Below are positions 24,802 to 34,700 of a stretch of DNA of 61,605 bases, piece by piece. The stretch spans positions 1 through 61,605 of the forward strand of contig NZ_FXXQ01000015.1 in NCBI RefSeq assembly GCF_900184815.1, written 5' to 3'. Numbering within the stretch: the first letter of the stretch is position 1; each line of letters begins with the position of its first letter. Source of the DNA: Boseongicola aestuarii. GTDB taxonomy: Bacteria > Pseudomonadota > Alphaproteobacteria > Rhodobacterales > Rhodobacteraceae. The translations under genes were made by a program, and so were the position numbers. The notes below the pieces were generated by a model, which did no database searches, was not told the origin of the DNA, and saw only the letters and a program-made list of their open reading frames with translations.

Positions 24802-26193
24802 TCAGTCCGCCCAAGGCCCATGAAACCCGTCTCCGTCGCGGTCCACGCGCTTGAAACCGTGGCGACCAAAGAAATCGCGTTGCGCCTGAATAAGGTCCGT
24901 CGTCCCCCGTGCGCGCCGCAAAGTGTCGAAAAACGACAAGGACGCCGCCATCGCCGGGACGGACTGGCCATTAAGCATCGCGGCCGTCACCACGCGCCGC
25001 AACGCCGGGATGGTTTCGTGCAACCGCGCCACAAACGCCGGCTCCAGCAACAACTGCCCATGCGGCAATCCGTGCCTGATCGCGGCCGAAATATCGTCCA
25101 GAAGCGACGATCTGATAATACAGCCCGCCCGCCAGATTTCGGCCACGCGCGCCAGATCCAAGGACCACTCGAACTCAGCCGAAGCCGCCTCCAAAAGCGC
25201 CATGCCCTGCCCGTAAGTCAGGATGCGCGCAGCCAAAAGGGCGGCCTCAAGGTCCGTGTCCAACACCTCTGCGACCCTCCCGTCCGGCGGAAAAGCGGCT
25301 TCTGCCGCCGCGCGGGTATCGCTCAGCGCCGACCACGATCGCGCGGCAACTGCGCTTTCGATCGCCGTAGCCGACTGACCCATCTTCAGGGCCTCGATAA
25401 CCGTCCAGCGCCCGGTGCCCTTCTGCCCCGCCTGATCCAGGATCACATCCACGATCGGCCTGCCCGTGTCTCGGTCCTTTGTTTTCAGAATTTCAGACGT
25501 AATCTCAATAAGATAGGACTGAAGCGGGCCGTCGTTCCACTGCCCGAACAAATCGGCCATCCGGTCTATGTCGCGCCCGTCCGCGCGCAGCAGGCCATAG
25601 GCCTCTGCGATTAGCTGCATATCCGCGTATTCGATGCCGTTATGCACCGTTTTCACCAAGTGCCCGACCCCGTCCGTTCCCAGAAAATCCGCGCAAGCGT
25701 CGCCCTCGAACTCGGCGGCAATCGCCTCGATAATGTCCCTGATCGGCGCATACGCCTCCGGCGTCCCGCCAACCATAATCGAAGGCCCGAACCGCGCGCC
25801 TTCCTCACCGCCCGAAACGCCGACGCCCAGAAACAAAAGCCCCGCGTCTTCGACCGATTTCGCGCGTCGCCGCGTGTCGTTGAAGTTGGCGTTGCCCGCG
25901 TCAACGATCAGGTCCCCCTGCTCCAGCAGCGGCACCAAATCCTCGATCACCGCATCCACGGCACTGGCATTCACCATTATTAACACAGCCCGAGGCTTGG
26001 TTAATGACCCGACGAAATCCTCAAGATTTTCCGCCGGGGCAAGGCGTTCCGCCAAATCCCCGGCGCCCTTCACAACTGCGCGCGTTTTCTCGGGCGAGCG
26101 GTTGTGCACTGCAACTTCAAACCCGTTGTCCGCAATATTGAGCGCAAGGGCCGCGCCCATCGTTCCCATCCCCGTCACACCGATCCGCGCCAT
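24802..26193 (-). CDS. gnd: 6-phosphogluconate dehydrogenase (decarboxylating)
   Basis: This 463-residue enzyme of the oxidative pentose phosphate pathway converts 6-phosphogluconate to ribulose-5-phosphate with reduction of NADP+. It has the Rossmann start IGVTGMGTMGAALALNIADNG, GVSGGEEGARFGPSIMVGG, the catalytic lysine in HLVKTVHNGIEYADMQLIAE, and DQAGQKGTGRWTV. GGGAGG precedes ATG 26193, which is chosen over a longer frame to 26250. The TetR gene lies 62 bp upstream on the same strand and may be co-transcribed with it. Confidence 0.94.
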   Translation of the reverse strand: MARIGVTGMGTMGAALALNIADNGFEVAVHNRSPEKTRAVVKGAGDLAERLAPAENLEDFVGSLTKPRAVLIMVNASAVDAVIEDLVPLLEQGDLIVDAGNANFNDTRRRAKSVEDAGLLFLGVGVSGGEEGARFGPSIMVGGTPEAYAPIRDIIEAIAAEFEGDACADFLGTDGVGHLVKTVHNGIEYADMQLIAEAYGLLRADGRDIDRMADLFGQWNDGPLQSYLIEITSEILKTKDRDTGRPIVDVILDQAGQKGTGRWTVIEALKMGQSATAIESAVAARSWSALSDTRAAAEAAFPPDGRVAEVLDTDLEAALLAARILTYGQGMALLEAASAEFEWSLDLARVAEIWRAGCIIRSSLLDDISAAIRHGLPHGQLLLEPAFVARLHETIPALRRVVTAAMLNGQSVPAMAASLSFFDTLRRARGTTDLIQAQRDFFGRHGFKRVDRDGDGFHGPWAD

Positions 26194-26255
26194 GCCCGCC
26201 TCCCCGATTTTTGCTGTTACGGTCAAGCTAGGCATCACAGAGCCAGACACAAGGG

Positions 26256-26867
26256 TCAGGCAGCTTGCGGCGCGATCACTCCCAAAAGGGCTTCGACCAA
26301 GGCATCGTCACGGTGCCGCAAAGGCGCGTTCAACGTGTCAGCCATCGCCATCCGCAACAACAGCCCCAAAAGGGCCGTGTGCACGGCAACCGCCGCGCGC
26401 CGTGCTTCAACCATCCGCCGATAGCGCCCACCCTCCACCAGACATTCCGCCAGCGCGTCATACATTTCGGTCGTCGCCGGATGCATCCGCCCCAAGGTGG
26501 TCAGCATGGCCCCCTCGCGGCCCGAGCGTTGTCCGATCTGCGGCGTGACGTACATCAGTCGAAACCGGTCCAGATCGGACATATGGAACACCGCCAGTGC
26601 CTCGATCACGCCGCGCAAGGCCACGTCCGGCGCAGTCGTCGGCCCGAACGCCAGCTTTCCCGCCGCGGCTTCGGCCTCCAGCGCGGGACGCACCAGCGCC
26701 TCCAGCAATCGTGCCTTGTTCGGAAACCAGTAAATCACCGCCTGTTTCGAGATTCCGACCCGCCCGGCAATCGCCTCGAACGTCAGCTTGTCGGGTCCAA
26801 GATCGCGGACAATCGCGCGCGCAGCCTCCAGAATCGCCTCAGCCGTTTGTGACTCCCGCTTCGCCAT
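26256..26867 (-). CDS. TetR family transcriptional regulator
   Basis: This 203-residue protein has a canonical TetR N-terminal helix-turn-helix (AILEAARAIVRDLGPDKLTF, then GRVGISKQAVIYWFPNKARLLEAL) and a helical ligand-binding C-terminus. It is the gene just upstream of gnd on the same strand. The usual expectation for TetR proteins is repression of themselves and a neighbour. Ligand and regulon cannot be read from the sequence. Confidence 0.85.
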   Translation of the reverse strand: MAKRESQTAEAILEAARAIVRDLGPDKLTFEAIAGRVGISKQAVIYWFPNKARLLEALVRPALEAEAAAGKLAFGPTTAPDVALRGVIEALAVFHMSDLDRFRLMYVTPQIGQRSGREGAMLTTLGRMHPATTEMYDALAECLVEGGRYRRMVEARRAAVAVHTALLGLLLRMAMADTLNAPLRHRDDALVEALLGVIAPQAA

Positions 26868-26961
26868 ATCGCCCCCAACTCACACCAACCCAGACCTTCA
26901 ACCTACGCCTCCGCTTGACGCCGGTAAAGAAAGCAAGTCACTGGAAACAATGGGTTTCGCT

Positions 26962-27879
26962 TTAGGAAACCGAGCCCTGACGCTGAAGCTGCATCGGGAT
27001 CCTGCGCGCAAGCTTCAGCAAATGCGCCATAAATGGCTTGGTCGTCTCATCGCTGCGGGTCGCTGCATAAAGCCGCTTGCTCAGACCTGCCTTGGTTACC
27101 GGACGCGTCACATAGTCCGAATGGTAACGCACCTCGCGCACGACCCAGTCCGGCAGCACCGCGACGCCGCGATTCGACGCCACCAACAACAGAATGACGG
27201 CCGTCAATTCCACCTGCCGCACACCGCGCGGCTCGACCTTCGCAGGTGTCAGCAACTCGGAAAACACATCCAGCCGCGACCGTTCGACCGGATATGTGAT
27301 CAGCAATTCGTCGCGGAAATCCTCGGCCTCGACATACGACTTTGCCGCCAGAGGATGCTGCGCCGACGCCACGAAAACGGGCTCGTAATCAAATAAGGGC
27401 GAAAACGTCACATCGGCCAAATCTTCCGGGTCCGACGACACCACCAGATCGACTTCTTCGCGCGCCAAAGCCGGCAAGGCATCAAACGCCAGTCCCGGCC
27501 GGATATCCACATCCACATCGGGCCAGGCCTTGCGAAACTCCTCCAACACCGGAAACAACCACTCGAAACAGGCATGACATTCAATCGCGATATGAAGCCG
27601 CCCCGATTTGCCCGAACGCAAATTCCGAAAGTCGTCCTCCATCGCCTCAAGTTCGGGCAAGACCTTCTCGGCCAAAGCCAACAAACGCTTGCCCGCCGAT
27701 GACAACTTCAACGGCTTGGAACGGCGCACAAACAACTCGACGCCGGCCTGTTCCTCAAGCCCCTTTACCTGGTGACTGAGAGCCGATTGCGTGATGTTCA
27801 ACACATCCGCCGCCCGCGCCAAACCGCCCGCTGCATGGATCGCCCGAATGGTGCGCAAATGCCGGAACTCGATATGCAT
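26962..27879 (-). CDS. metR: LysR-type regulator MetR
   Basis: This 305-residue LysR protein starts MHIEFRHLRTIRAIHAAGGL and has the winged HTH (AADVLNITQSALSHQVKGLE) followed by a homocysteine-type effector domain (LHIAIECHACFEWLFPVLEEF, which is diagnostic for MetR). MetR activates methionine-biosynthesis genes with homocysteine as co-effector. It is divergent from metF across 89 bp that contain two MetR boxes, so assignment to MetR rests on sequence and position together. Confidence 0.92.
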   Translation of the reverse strand: MHIEFRHLRTIRAIHAAGGLARAADVLNITQSALSHQVKGLEEQAGVELFVRRSKPLKLSSAGKRLLALAEKVLPELEAMEDDFRNLRSGKSGRLHIAIECHACFEWLFPVLEEFRKAWPDVDVDIRPGLAFDALPALAREEVDLVVSSDPEDLADVTFSPLFDYEPVFVASAQHPLAAKSYVEAEDFRDELLITYPVERSRLDVFSELLTPAKVEPRGVRQVELTAVILLLVASNRGVAVLPDWVVREVRYHSDYVTRPVTKAGLSKRLYAATRSDETTKPFMAHLLKLARRIPMQLQRQGSVS

Positions 27880-27882
27880 CTA

Positions 27883-27895
27883 TGAATCCGCCTCA
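27883..27895. promoter_or_regulatory. MetR box, imperfect (metR-proximal)
   Basis: TGAA-N5-CTCA at 27883-27895 differs by one base from the MetR consensus TGAA-N5-TTCA. It lies just upstream of the metR start, 31 bp centre to centre from the perfect box, close to three helical turns. Confidence 0.6.
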
Positions 27896-27913
27896 TTATC
27901 TTAGTGAGAATTA

Positions 27914-27926
27914 TGAATTTGTTTCA
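27914..27926. promoter_or_regulatory. MetR box, perfect (metF-proximal)
   Basis: TGAATTTGTTTCA at 27914-27926 matches the known MetR consensus TGAA-N5-TTCA exactly. It sits 43 bp before the metF ATG in the shared metR-metF promoter region. Confidence 0.8.
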
Positions 27927-27968
27927 CAACTCAACCTGTGGGACAAGCCCTCAACAAGGAGCATTCCA

Positions 27969-28835
27969 ATGACCCGTCCGACCATTTCTTTCGAGTTCTT
28001 CCCTCCGCAATCCCTCGAAGCCTCGTTCCGTCTTTGGGATACGGTGAACACCCTGTCACACCTCGATCCTGCCTTCGTGTCCGTCACCTACGGCGCGGGC
28101 GGCACGACGCGCAAACTGACCCACGAAGCGGTCGACACACTGGGTCGCCACATGGGTCTTGATGTGGCCGCGCACCTGACATGCGTCGACGCCACCCGCG
28201 AGGAAACACTAGAAATCGCAGCGAATTACGCCAAATCCGGCGTCAACCGCATCGTCGCTCTGCGCGGCGATCCACCCAAAGGCGCGCACGCCTTCACACC
28301 TCACCCCGAAGGCTTTGCCGACGCGACCGAGCTCGTGGCGGCCCTCGCCGAGACCGGCCAATTCGAAATCACCGTCGGCGCCTACCCCGACGCGCACCCC
28401 GAAGCGGCTTATCCGGGCGCGGACATCGACTGGCTGAAACGCAAGATCGACGCCGGCGCGACCAACGCGATCACACAATTTTTCTTCGAAGCCGAAACCT
28501 TCCTGCGGTTCCGCGACCGTTGCGCAGACGCCGGGATCACTGCCGAGATCATCCCCGGCATCCTGCCGATCGAGAATTGGAAAGGCACCGAGCGTTTCGC
28601 AAAACGCTGTGGCGCGCATATCCCGCCGACCTTCGCCAGCATGTTCGAAACCGCCGAACGCGACGGGCGCAGCGATCTTCTGTCTACCGCAATCTGCACC
28701 GAACTTTGCACTGAACTTCTGGAAGAGGGCGCAAACCATCTGCACTTTTACACGCTGAACAAACCGGGCCTGACCCGCGATGTGGTGCACGCCCTTGGAC
28801 TTGCTCCACACATCAGTCTGGAAAAAGTCGCCTGA
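27969..28835 (+). CDS. metF: 5,10-methylenetetrahydrofolate reductase
   Basis: This 288-residue enzyme has the MetF start SFEFFPPQ, VSVTYGAGGTTR, AHLTCV, NRIVALRGDPP, GAYPDAHPEA and ITQFFFEAE, as in E. coli MetF. It makes methyl-THF for methionine synthesis. Start at ATG 27969 with AAGGAG upstream. It is divergent from metR and controlled by the two MetR boxes. A second, divergent MTHFR homologue lies at 13904. Confidence 0.95.
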   Translation: MTRPTISFEFFPPQSLEASFRLWDTVNTLSHLDPAFVSVTYGAGGTTRKLTHEAVDTLGRHMGLDVAAHLTCVDATREETLEIAANYAKSGVNRIVALRGDPPKGAHAFTPHPEGFADATELVAALAETGQFEITVGAYPDAHPEAAYPGADIDWLKRKIDAGATNAITQFFFEAETFLRFRDRCADAGITAEIIPGILPIENWKGTERFAKRCGAHIPPTFASMFETAERDGRSDLLSTAICTELCTELLEEGANHLHFYTLNKPGLTRDVVHALGLAPHISLEKVA

Positions 28836-28845
28836 CGCGAAAGAC

Positions 28846-29922
28846 CTAGACGTCCAACACCGCGCTGTCGGCAAAATCCGCCGCGCGCGGTGAACGCCCC
28901 GTCGCCGAAGGGTGCAACCGCTCGCTGGGATCGCGCCCGACGACACGCTTCTTGCGCGCCAGGAACAGCTTGCCCCAGTTGCGCCACGTCCCCACGGACG
29001 GTGCATCCGCATCCATCGCATACCGGCTGCGCCAGCCCTCGGGCAGCGGCAAGGCGCACCCCTCAAGCCGTTCAAGCATCCACACCAGCGGGATATTCGC
29101 CAAAGGCCGCGCCGCGCTGAAACCGTTCAGATGCCCGCCGACATCGCTGTGACTGCCGCGAAACCAAACCTGCTGCACCGTGCCATCCCAGCCCTCGCGC
29201 GTTTCCCACAAAACCGGTTTGAACGCCTCCCGCGTCTCGTCCAAGGCCAGCGCATGAAATCCGTGCCGGATCGACCGCCCCAGCCGATGACTGTGAAACG
29301 CATGTTTCACTTCCGCCCAGCGCCAGACAAATGGCGCACGCAAACCAAGCGCCTTAACCGTATCAAACACCGCCACTGCTTCAATCGGCGCTTCCGCGTG
29401 GCAGTATGCGTGGCGAAACGCCTCCATCACCTCCGGAGCATCATTGCGCTGATAATGACGATAGGCCTCAGTCACCCGGCGCTCGGTCGCATGGATGTAT
29501 TCCAAAAGCCCGACCCGGTCGATGACCCCCGCAAGTGATCGTGCCGCGTAAGCCCCGCGCGAATATCCGACCAGAAAAATGGTGTCGCCCGGACGATAGC
29601 GCGATGCAAGCCACCCGTAGGCCCGCCGAATCTGACGGTTGATGCCGCGCCCCTCGATCACGTTCAGCGTCGCCGACCAGTCGGTCCACTGCACCCCCGC
29701 CTCGTAAAACAGACTTAGAGGCCGCTCGCCCAGCTCATCCGCCAGTAGTTTGTAGATCAGACCGACGTTCGTCTCACATCCCTCATCCAGCACCGACATC
29801 GTGCCGTCCAGCAGGATCACATGGATCGCGGCCTCGCGCACAATCTGCGGCGAGGACCGTTCCGTGCGTCTGAAAAAGCCCAGAACGCCCTTGAGCCGCT
29901 CGCCCATGGGCATCAGAGCCAC
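28846..29922 (-). CDS. DUF2235 alpha/beta-hydrolase-like protein
   Basis: This 358-residue protein has the DUF2235 core: ILLDGTMS, GCETNVGLIYKLL, the nucleophile elbow LVGYSRGAYAAR (Ser121), AVFDTVKALG with the acid and WFRGSHSDVGG with the histidine. Members include Tle1 phospholipases of type VI secretion, but no T6SS gene lies nearby, so the role is open. The start is uncertain: GTG 29922, ATG 29913 or ATG 29907. It is convergent with metF (10 bp apart). Confidence 0.82.
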   Translation of the reverse strand: MALMPMGERLKGVLGFFRRTERSSPQIVREAAIHVILLDGTMSVLDEGCETNVGLIYKLLADELGERPLSLFYEAGVQWTDWSATLNVIEGRGINRQIRRAYGWLASRYRPGDTIFLVGYSRGAYAARSLAGVIDRVGLLEYIHATERRVTEAYRHYQRNDAPEVMEAFRHAYCHAEAPIEAVAVFDTVKALGLRAPFVWRWAEVKHAFHSHRLGRSIRHGFHALALDETREAFKPVLWETREGWDGTVQQVWFRGSHSDVGGHLNGFSAARPLANIPLVWMLERLEGCALPLPEGWRSRYAMDADAPSVGTWRNWGKLFLARKKRVVGRDPSERLHPSATGRSPRAADFADSAVLDV

Positions 29923-30030
29923 CCCGCCAGCATTCTGCGCGTCCGATCCGTCTCGTTCATGGAAATGACCTAAGCATCAAGCCATGGATCTTCCATGAAA
30001 ATTGCCGTGAAGAATGTTGCGATCTTGCGG

Positions 30031-31167
30031 TCAGGCCAAACGGTTCGTGGTGACGACTTCGATTGCACCGTAACCATTGAAACGCGTGACAGTTGCTGTC
30101 GAATAAGCGCCAAGCCCGTGCCAGATCAGCCAGTCCCCTTCGGCAAGATCGCCCGCCAAAGCGACCGTGCCCGGCAGACGGTCCAGCGAGTCACAGGTCG
30201 GCCCAAAGACGATATGTTCGATCGGTGCCGCGTCGCGTTTGCCGTTCAAGGATACAAGCTCGATCCGGTCCGTGTTGCCTAGGATCGGCAATTCGGCCAG
30301 ACCGCCATAAATGCCGTCGTTCAGGAACACCGCGTTGTCGTCGCGGATCGCTTTGACGCGTGTGGCAAGACTGAAGGATTCGGCCACCATCGCACGACCC
30401 GGCTCACACACCAGCGCAGGTGCCGCGTCACCAAAAGCCCGTGTCGCCGCCAGTTCGATCGCCGCGAAAATCGCCTCAAGGTCAGGCGCAGCACCAGTGC
30501 GATGCGCGGCATATCCCCCACCAACATTCAAACGTTCCAACGTGACCCCGGCATCGCGCGCAACGGCGGCACAGGAATCAATATAAACGCCCCAGGCTGT
30601 CGGGTCGGCACATTGCGTGCCTGGGTGGAAAGTCATCGAAGGAACAAAACCCGCCTCGGCCACGGCACGCAAAAGCGACACGGCAAGCTCCGGATCCGCG
30701 CCAAATTTCACCCCGAAATCATAGGCTGCGCCCTTCACGGGCAACCGCAGCCGCACCGAGACTTCCGCCGACAAGGGCACACCGCAGCGCACCAGCTTCG
30801 CCAATTCGCCCATCGAGTCGACCGAATACGACGCCACGCCGTGTGCAATCGCCGTCGCAACTTCCGCTTCGGAACGTACCGGGTTGTTGTAATGCAGAAC
30901 AGCTGACGGCATCAGCTTCTTCACCCGTGCCATCTCGAACGGCGATGCGACATCAAACGCCTCGACACCGGCCGCCATCAGGTTCTCAAGCACTTCCTCG
31001 GCATCGTTCGCCTTGACCGCATAGGTCACAAGCCCCGGAAATCCGGACAAAAACCGCTTCGCCGTCGCCTGCAATATCGACGGTGCAAAATACAACACAG
31101 GATGATCCGGTGCGTGCGACAAAAGGTGTTGCGAGGGTGAAGCGTAAAGAGCGGTAACCAGAGACAT
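30031..31167 (-). CDS. Type III PLP decarboxylase (ornithine/lysine decarboxylase type)
   Basis: This 378-residue protein belongs to the fold-type III PLP decarboxylases: the PLP lysine in YAVKAND (Lys52), DVASPFEMARVK, HPGTQC, NVGGGYAA, CEPGRAMVAE and VFGPTCDSLD, the last being the ornithine-decarboxylase-type catalytic Cys/Asp segment. It probably makes putrescine (or cadaverine) for polyamine synthesis; the substrate is not certain from sequence alone. AAGGAA precedes ATG 31167. It is divergent from an Lrp-type regulator. Confidence 0.85.
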   Translation of the reverse strand: MSLVTALYASPSQHLLSHAPDHPVLYFAPSILQATAKRFLSGFPGLVTYAVKANDAEEVLENLMAAGVEAFDVASPFEMARVKKLMPSAVLHYNNPVRSEAEVATAIAHGVASYSVDSMGELAKLVRCGVPLSAEVSVRLRLPVKGAAYDFGVKFGADPELAVSLLRAVAEAGFVPSMTFHPGTQCADPTAWGVYIDSCAAVARDAGVTLERLNVGGGYAAHRTGAAPDLEAIFAAIELAATRAFGDAAPALVCEPGRAMVAESFSLATRVKAIRDDNAVFLNDGIYGGLAELPILGNTDRIELVSLNGKRDAAPIEHIVFGPTCDSLDRLPGTVALAGDLAEGDWLIWHGLGAYSTATVTRFNGYGAIEVVTTNRLA

Positions 31168-31226
31168 CGACGTTCCTTCAAAAATCCCGGAAAGGTAAAG
31201 ACACGCTCTTTTTACCGTCCAAATCT

Positions 31227-31259
31227 GTCGAAACATATTGTGTAATCGTTCATTTCGAC
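31227..31259. promoter_or_regulatory. Inverted repeat between decarboxylase and Lrp-type gene
   Basis: GTCGAAA (31227-31233) and TTTCGAC (31253-31259), an exact 7-bp inverted repeat spaced by 19 bp, in the divergent intergenic region. It is a candidate operator for the adjacent Lrp-type regulator. Confidence 0.5.
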
Positions 31260-31295
31260 GGTATTATCTGTCATATCGCCGATACAGGACTACAA

Positions 31296-31730
31296 ATGGA
31301 CGAGATTGACGAAGAACTGATCGAACTCCTTGTCGAAAACGCCCGTATGCCGGTCGCGTCTCTCGCCCAGCACATGGACCTCGCCCGCTCCACCGTGCAG
31401 GCCCGCCTCGACCGGCTCGAACGCAAGGGCGTCATCACCGGTTACACCGTCCGCCTCGGCGACATCATGCGCTCGGAGCGCCTGCGCGCCACGGTCCTTC
31501 TGCAGATCGACCCGATGAAACTTGCCCCCGTCCTGTCCAAGCTCAAGGCCCTGCCCGAAGTGCGCGCCGCCCATACCGCATCGGGGCGCTTTGACCTGAT
31601 CGTCACGCTATCGGCGCAAACCACCGAAGCCCTCGACTCCGCCCTTGACGCCATCGGCACCGTCAACGGCGTGCGCACCTCGGAATCGCTCATCCACCTG
31701 TCGACCCGTATCGACCGCCGCGCCTTCTAG
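31296..31730 (+). CDS. Lrp/AsnC family transcriptional regulator
   Basis: This 144-residue protein has a winged HTH (LIELLVENARMPVASLAQHM, then LARSTVQARLDRLERKGVI) and the RAM domain (TASGRFDLIVTLSA). It is divergent from the type III PLP decarboxylase gene and most likely controls it, possibly in response to an amino acid or polyamine precursor. It is the third Lrp/AsnC-type regulator in this window (after putR and the SMR-linked one). Confidence 0.86.
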   Translation: MDEIDEELIELLVENARMPVASLAQHMDLARSTVQARLDRLERKGVITGYTVRLGDIMRSERLRATVLLQIDPMKLAPVLSKLKALPEVRAAHTASGRFDLIVTLSAQTTEALDSALDAIGTVNGVRTSESLIHLSTRIDRRAF

Positions 31731-31796
31731 CCCCTTTTCCTCGCCCCAAGCCCGCGCTAAAAGCCCCTTCGCACATACGCCAAGGAAAACGCCCCC

Positions 31797-34700
31797 ATGC
31801 CGATGAACAAGACATTCGACGCCCACGAAGCCGAAGCCCGCCTCTATGCCGCATGGGAAAAAGCGGGCGCGTTCAAGGCTGGCGCGAACGGGCGCGAAGG
31901 GGCCGAGACGTTTTCCATCATGATCCCGCCTCCCAACGTCACCGGCGTTCTGCACATGGGCCACGCCTTCAACAACACGCTTCAGGACATCCTGACGCGC
32001 TGGCACCGGATGCAGGGGCACGACACGCTCTGGCAGCCGGGTCAGGACCACGCGGGCATCGCTACGCAAATGGTCGTCGAACGCCAACTCGCCACCGAAG
32101 GCAAACGCCGCACAGACTTCACCCGCGAAGACTTCACCGCCAAGATCTGGGAGTGGAAACAGAAATCCGGCGGAACCATCATCGAACAACTGAAACGCCT
32201 CGGCGCGTCCTGCGACTGGTCCCGCAACGCCTTCACCATGTCCGGAGCACCCGGCGCACCCGCCGGTGAAGAAGGCAACTTCCACGACGCCGTCATCAAG
32301 GTCTTCGTCAAGATGTATGAAGACGGCCTGATCTATCGCGGCAAACGCCTCGTCAACTGGGACCCGCACTTTGAGACTGCCATCTCGGATCTCGAAGTCG
32401 AAAACATCGAAGTCGACGGCCACATGTGGCACTTCAAATACCCCCTCGCGGGCGGGGCAACTTATGAGTACGTTGAAAAAGACGAACACGGCGCAGTCAC
32501 ATTGCGCGAAACCCGCGACTACATCTCCATCGCCACAACGCGCCCCGAAACCATGCTCGGCGACGGCGCAGTTGCCGTGCATCCTTCTGACGAACGCTAC
32601 GCCCCCATCGTCGGACACTTGTGCGAAATCCCGGTCGGCCCGAAAGAGCACCGCCGCCTGATCCCGATCATCACCGACGAATACCCCGACCCCGACTTCG
32701 GCTCGGGCGCGGTCAAGATCACCGGCGCGCATGACTTCAACGACTACCAGGTCGCCAAGCGCGGCGGCATTCCGATGTATCGCCTGATGGACACCAAAGG
32801 CGCGATGCGCGACGACGGCGCCCCCTACGCCGAAATGGCCGCTGTTGCGATGGCCGTCGCCAAGGGTAAGCGCACGCTCTCCGAGTCCGAAGCCGACACC
32901 ATCAACCTCATCCCCGACGACCTGCGCGGACTCGACCGGTTCGAGGCGCGTGAGAAAGTCATCAAGCAAATCACCGACGAAGGCCTCGCCGTCACTTATC
33001 TCCACAAAGAGATCGACCCCGAGACCAACGCAGAAGACCTCAGCCGCCGCCCCTTCGTCGAATCCAAGAAGATCATGCAGCCCTTCGGCGACCGCTCCAA
33101 GGTCGTTATCGAGCCGATGCTCACTGACCAATGGTTCGTCGACACCGCCAAAATCGTTGATCCCGCGTTGGAGGCCGTCCGCGACGGCACCACCGAGATC
33201 CTGCCCGAGCAGCACAAGAAGGTCTATTTCAACTGGCTTGAGAACATCGAGCCATGGTGCATCTCGCGCCAACTCTGGTGGGGGCACCAGATTCCGGTTT
33301 GGTATGGCTTCGACCTCAGCGGCGCTGGCTTCAAGGACGACGAAGGCGACGGCGCGCTTGATGAGGTTGAACTCCGACGCCTCCTCTCCGATCAGGCGCT
33401 CCTCATTGGCGACGAACACCACCATGCTGCCGCCAATTTTGACGATGTCACCGCTCGCTTTGACGACGTTCTATCCAAACTTCCCACCCCGCTCCATCGC
33501 GCCCGCGTGGTCGAAGTCGCCGACCGAAATGCCGCCGCTGACGCAATCGCGGCCAGCCTCGCAGACTACACCGTCAGCCAGGACCCGACCCACCTCGTCT
33601 ACCCCGTCTGGCGCGACCCCGACGTTCTGGACACATGGTTCTCTTCCGGCCTGTGGCCCATCGGCACCCTCGGTTGGCCCGAACAAACCGAAGCGCTGGA
33701 AAAATACTTCCCCACCTCCGTCCTCGTCACCGGGTTCGACATCATCTTCTTCTGGGTCGCCCGGATGATGATGATGCAATACGCCGTCGTCGGCGACCGC
33801 CCCTTCGACACCGTCTACGTCCACGCCCTCGTGCGTGACGAGAAGGGCAAGAAGATGTCCAAGTCGTTGGGCAACGTTCTCGACCCGCTGGAACTCATCG
33901 ACGAATACGGCGCCGACGCGGTGCGATTCACGCTCACGTCCATGGCCGCCATGGGCCGGGACCTGAAGCTTTCGACGCAGCGCATCCAAGGCTATCGCAA
34001 CTTCACAACCAAGCTCTGGAACGCTGCACGTTTCGCAGAGATGAACGCAGCGCTCGGTGGCACCGACGCAATACCGACGTTAAACCGACGTGATACCGAC
34101 GCCGCACATCCGGTCAATAAATGGATCGTCGGCGAGGTCGCCAAAACCCGTATCGCCGTTGATGAGGCGCTTGAGAAATTCAGATTTAATGACGCCGCAT
34201 CAACGCTCTACGCGTTCACTTACACCTATTGCGACTGGTATCTCGAATTCTCCAAACCGCTCTTCGACACTGATTATGCCGACGAAACCCGTGCCACAAT
34301 GGCATGGGCGCTCGATCAACTTCTGATCCTCATGCACCCCGTCATGCCATACGTCACCGAGGAAATCTGGGGCCTCGCCGCTAACCGCGAAGGCCTGCTC
34401 GTCACGACCAAGTGGCCAACCTATGGCGTTGAACTTATTGATGAAAGCGCCACGGCTGAACTGAACTGGGTTCGCGATCTCATCGAAAAGGTCCGCCGTA
34501 TCCGGGGCGAAATGAACGTGCCGAAATCGCTGAAGGCCCCGCTCCTACAACTGTCATGCGACGAGGCAGGCAAAGCCGCATGGGCCAGAAACGAAGTCAT
34601 CATCCTGCGCGACCGCGAAGCCGGTATCGAAGGCCTCACCGTGGTCGATGAAGCCCCAAAAGGCGCTGCCACCATCGCCGTCGAAGGCGCTACCTTCGCC

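Noticed and set aside
31608-33425. A 605-codon open frame on the minus strand across valS
   Set aside because: It is antisense to conserved ValRS motifs and results from high-GC codon bias; it shows no family signature or start signal.
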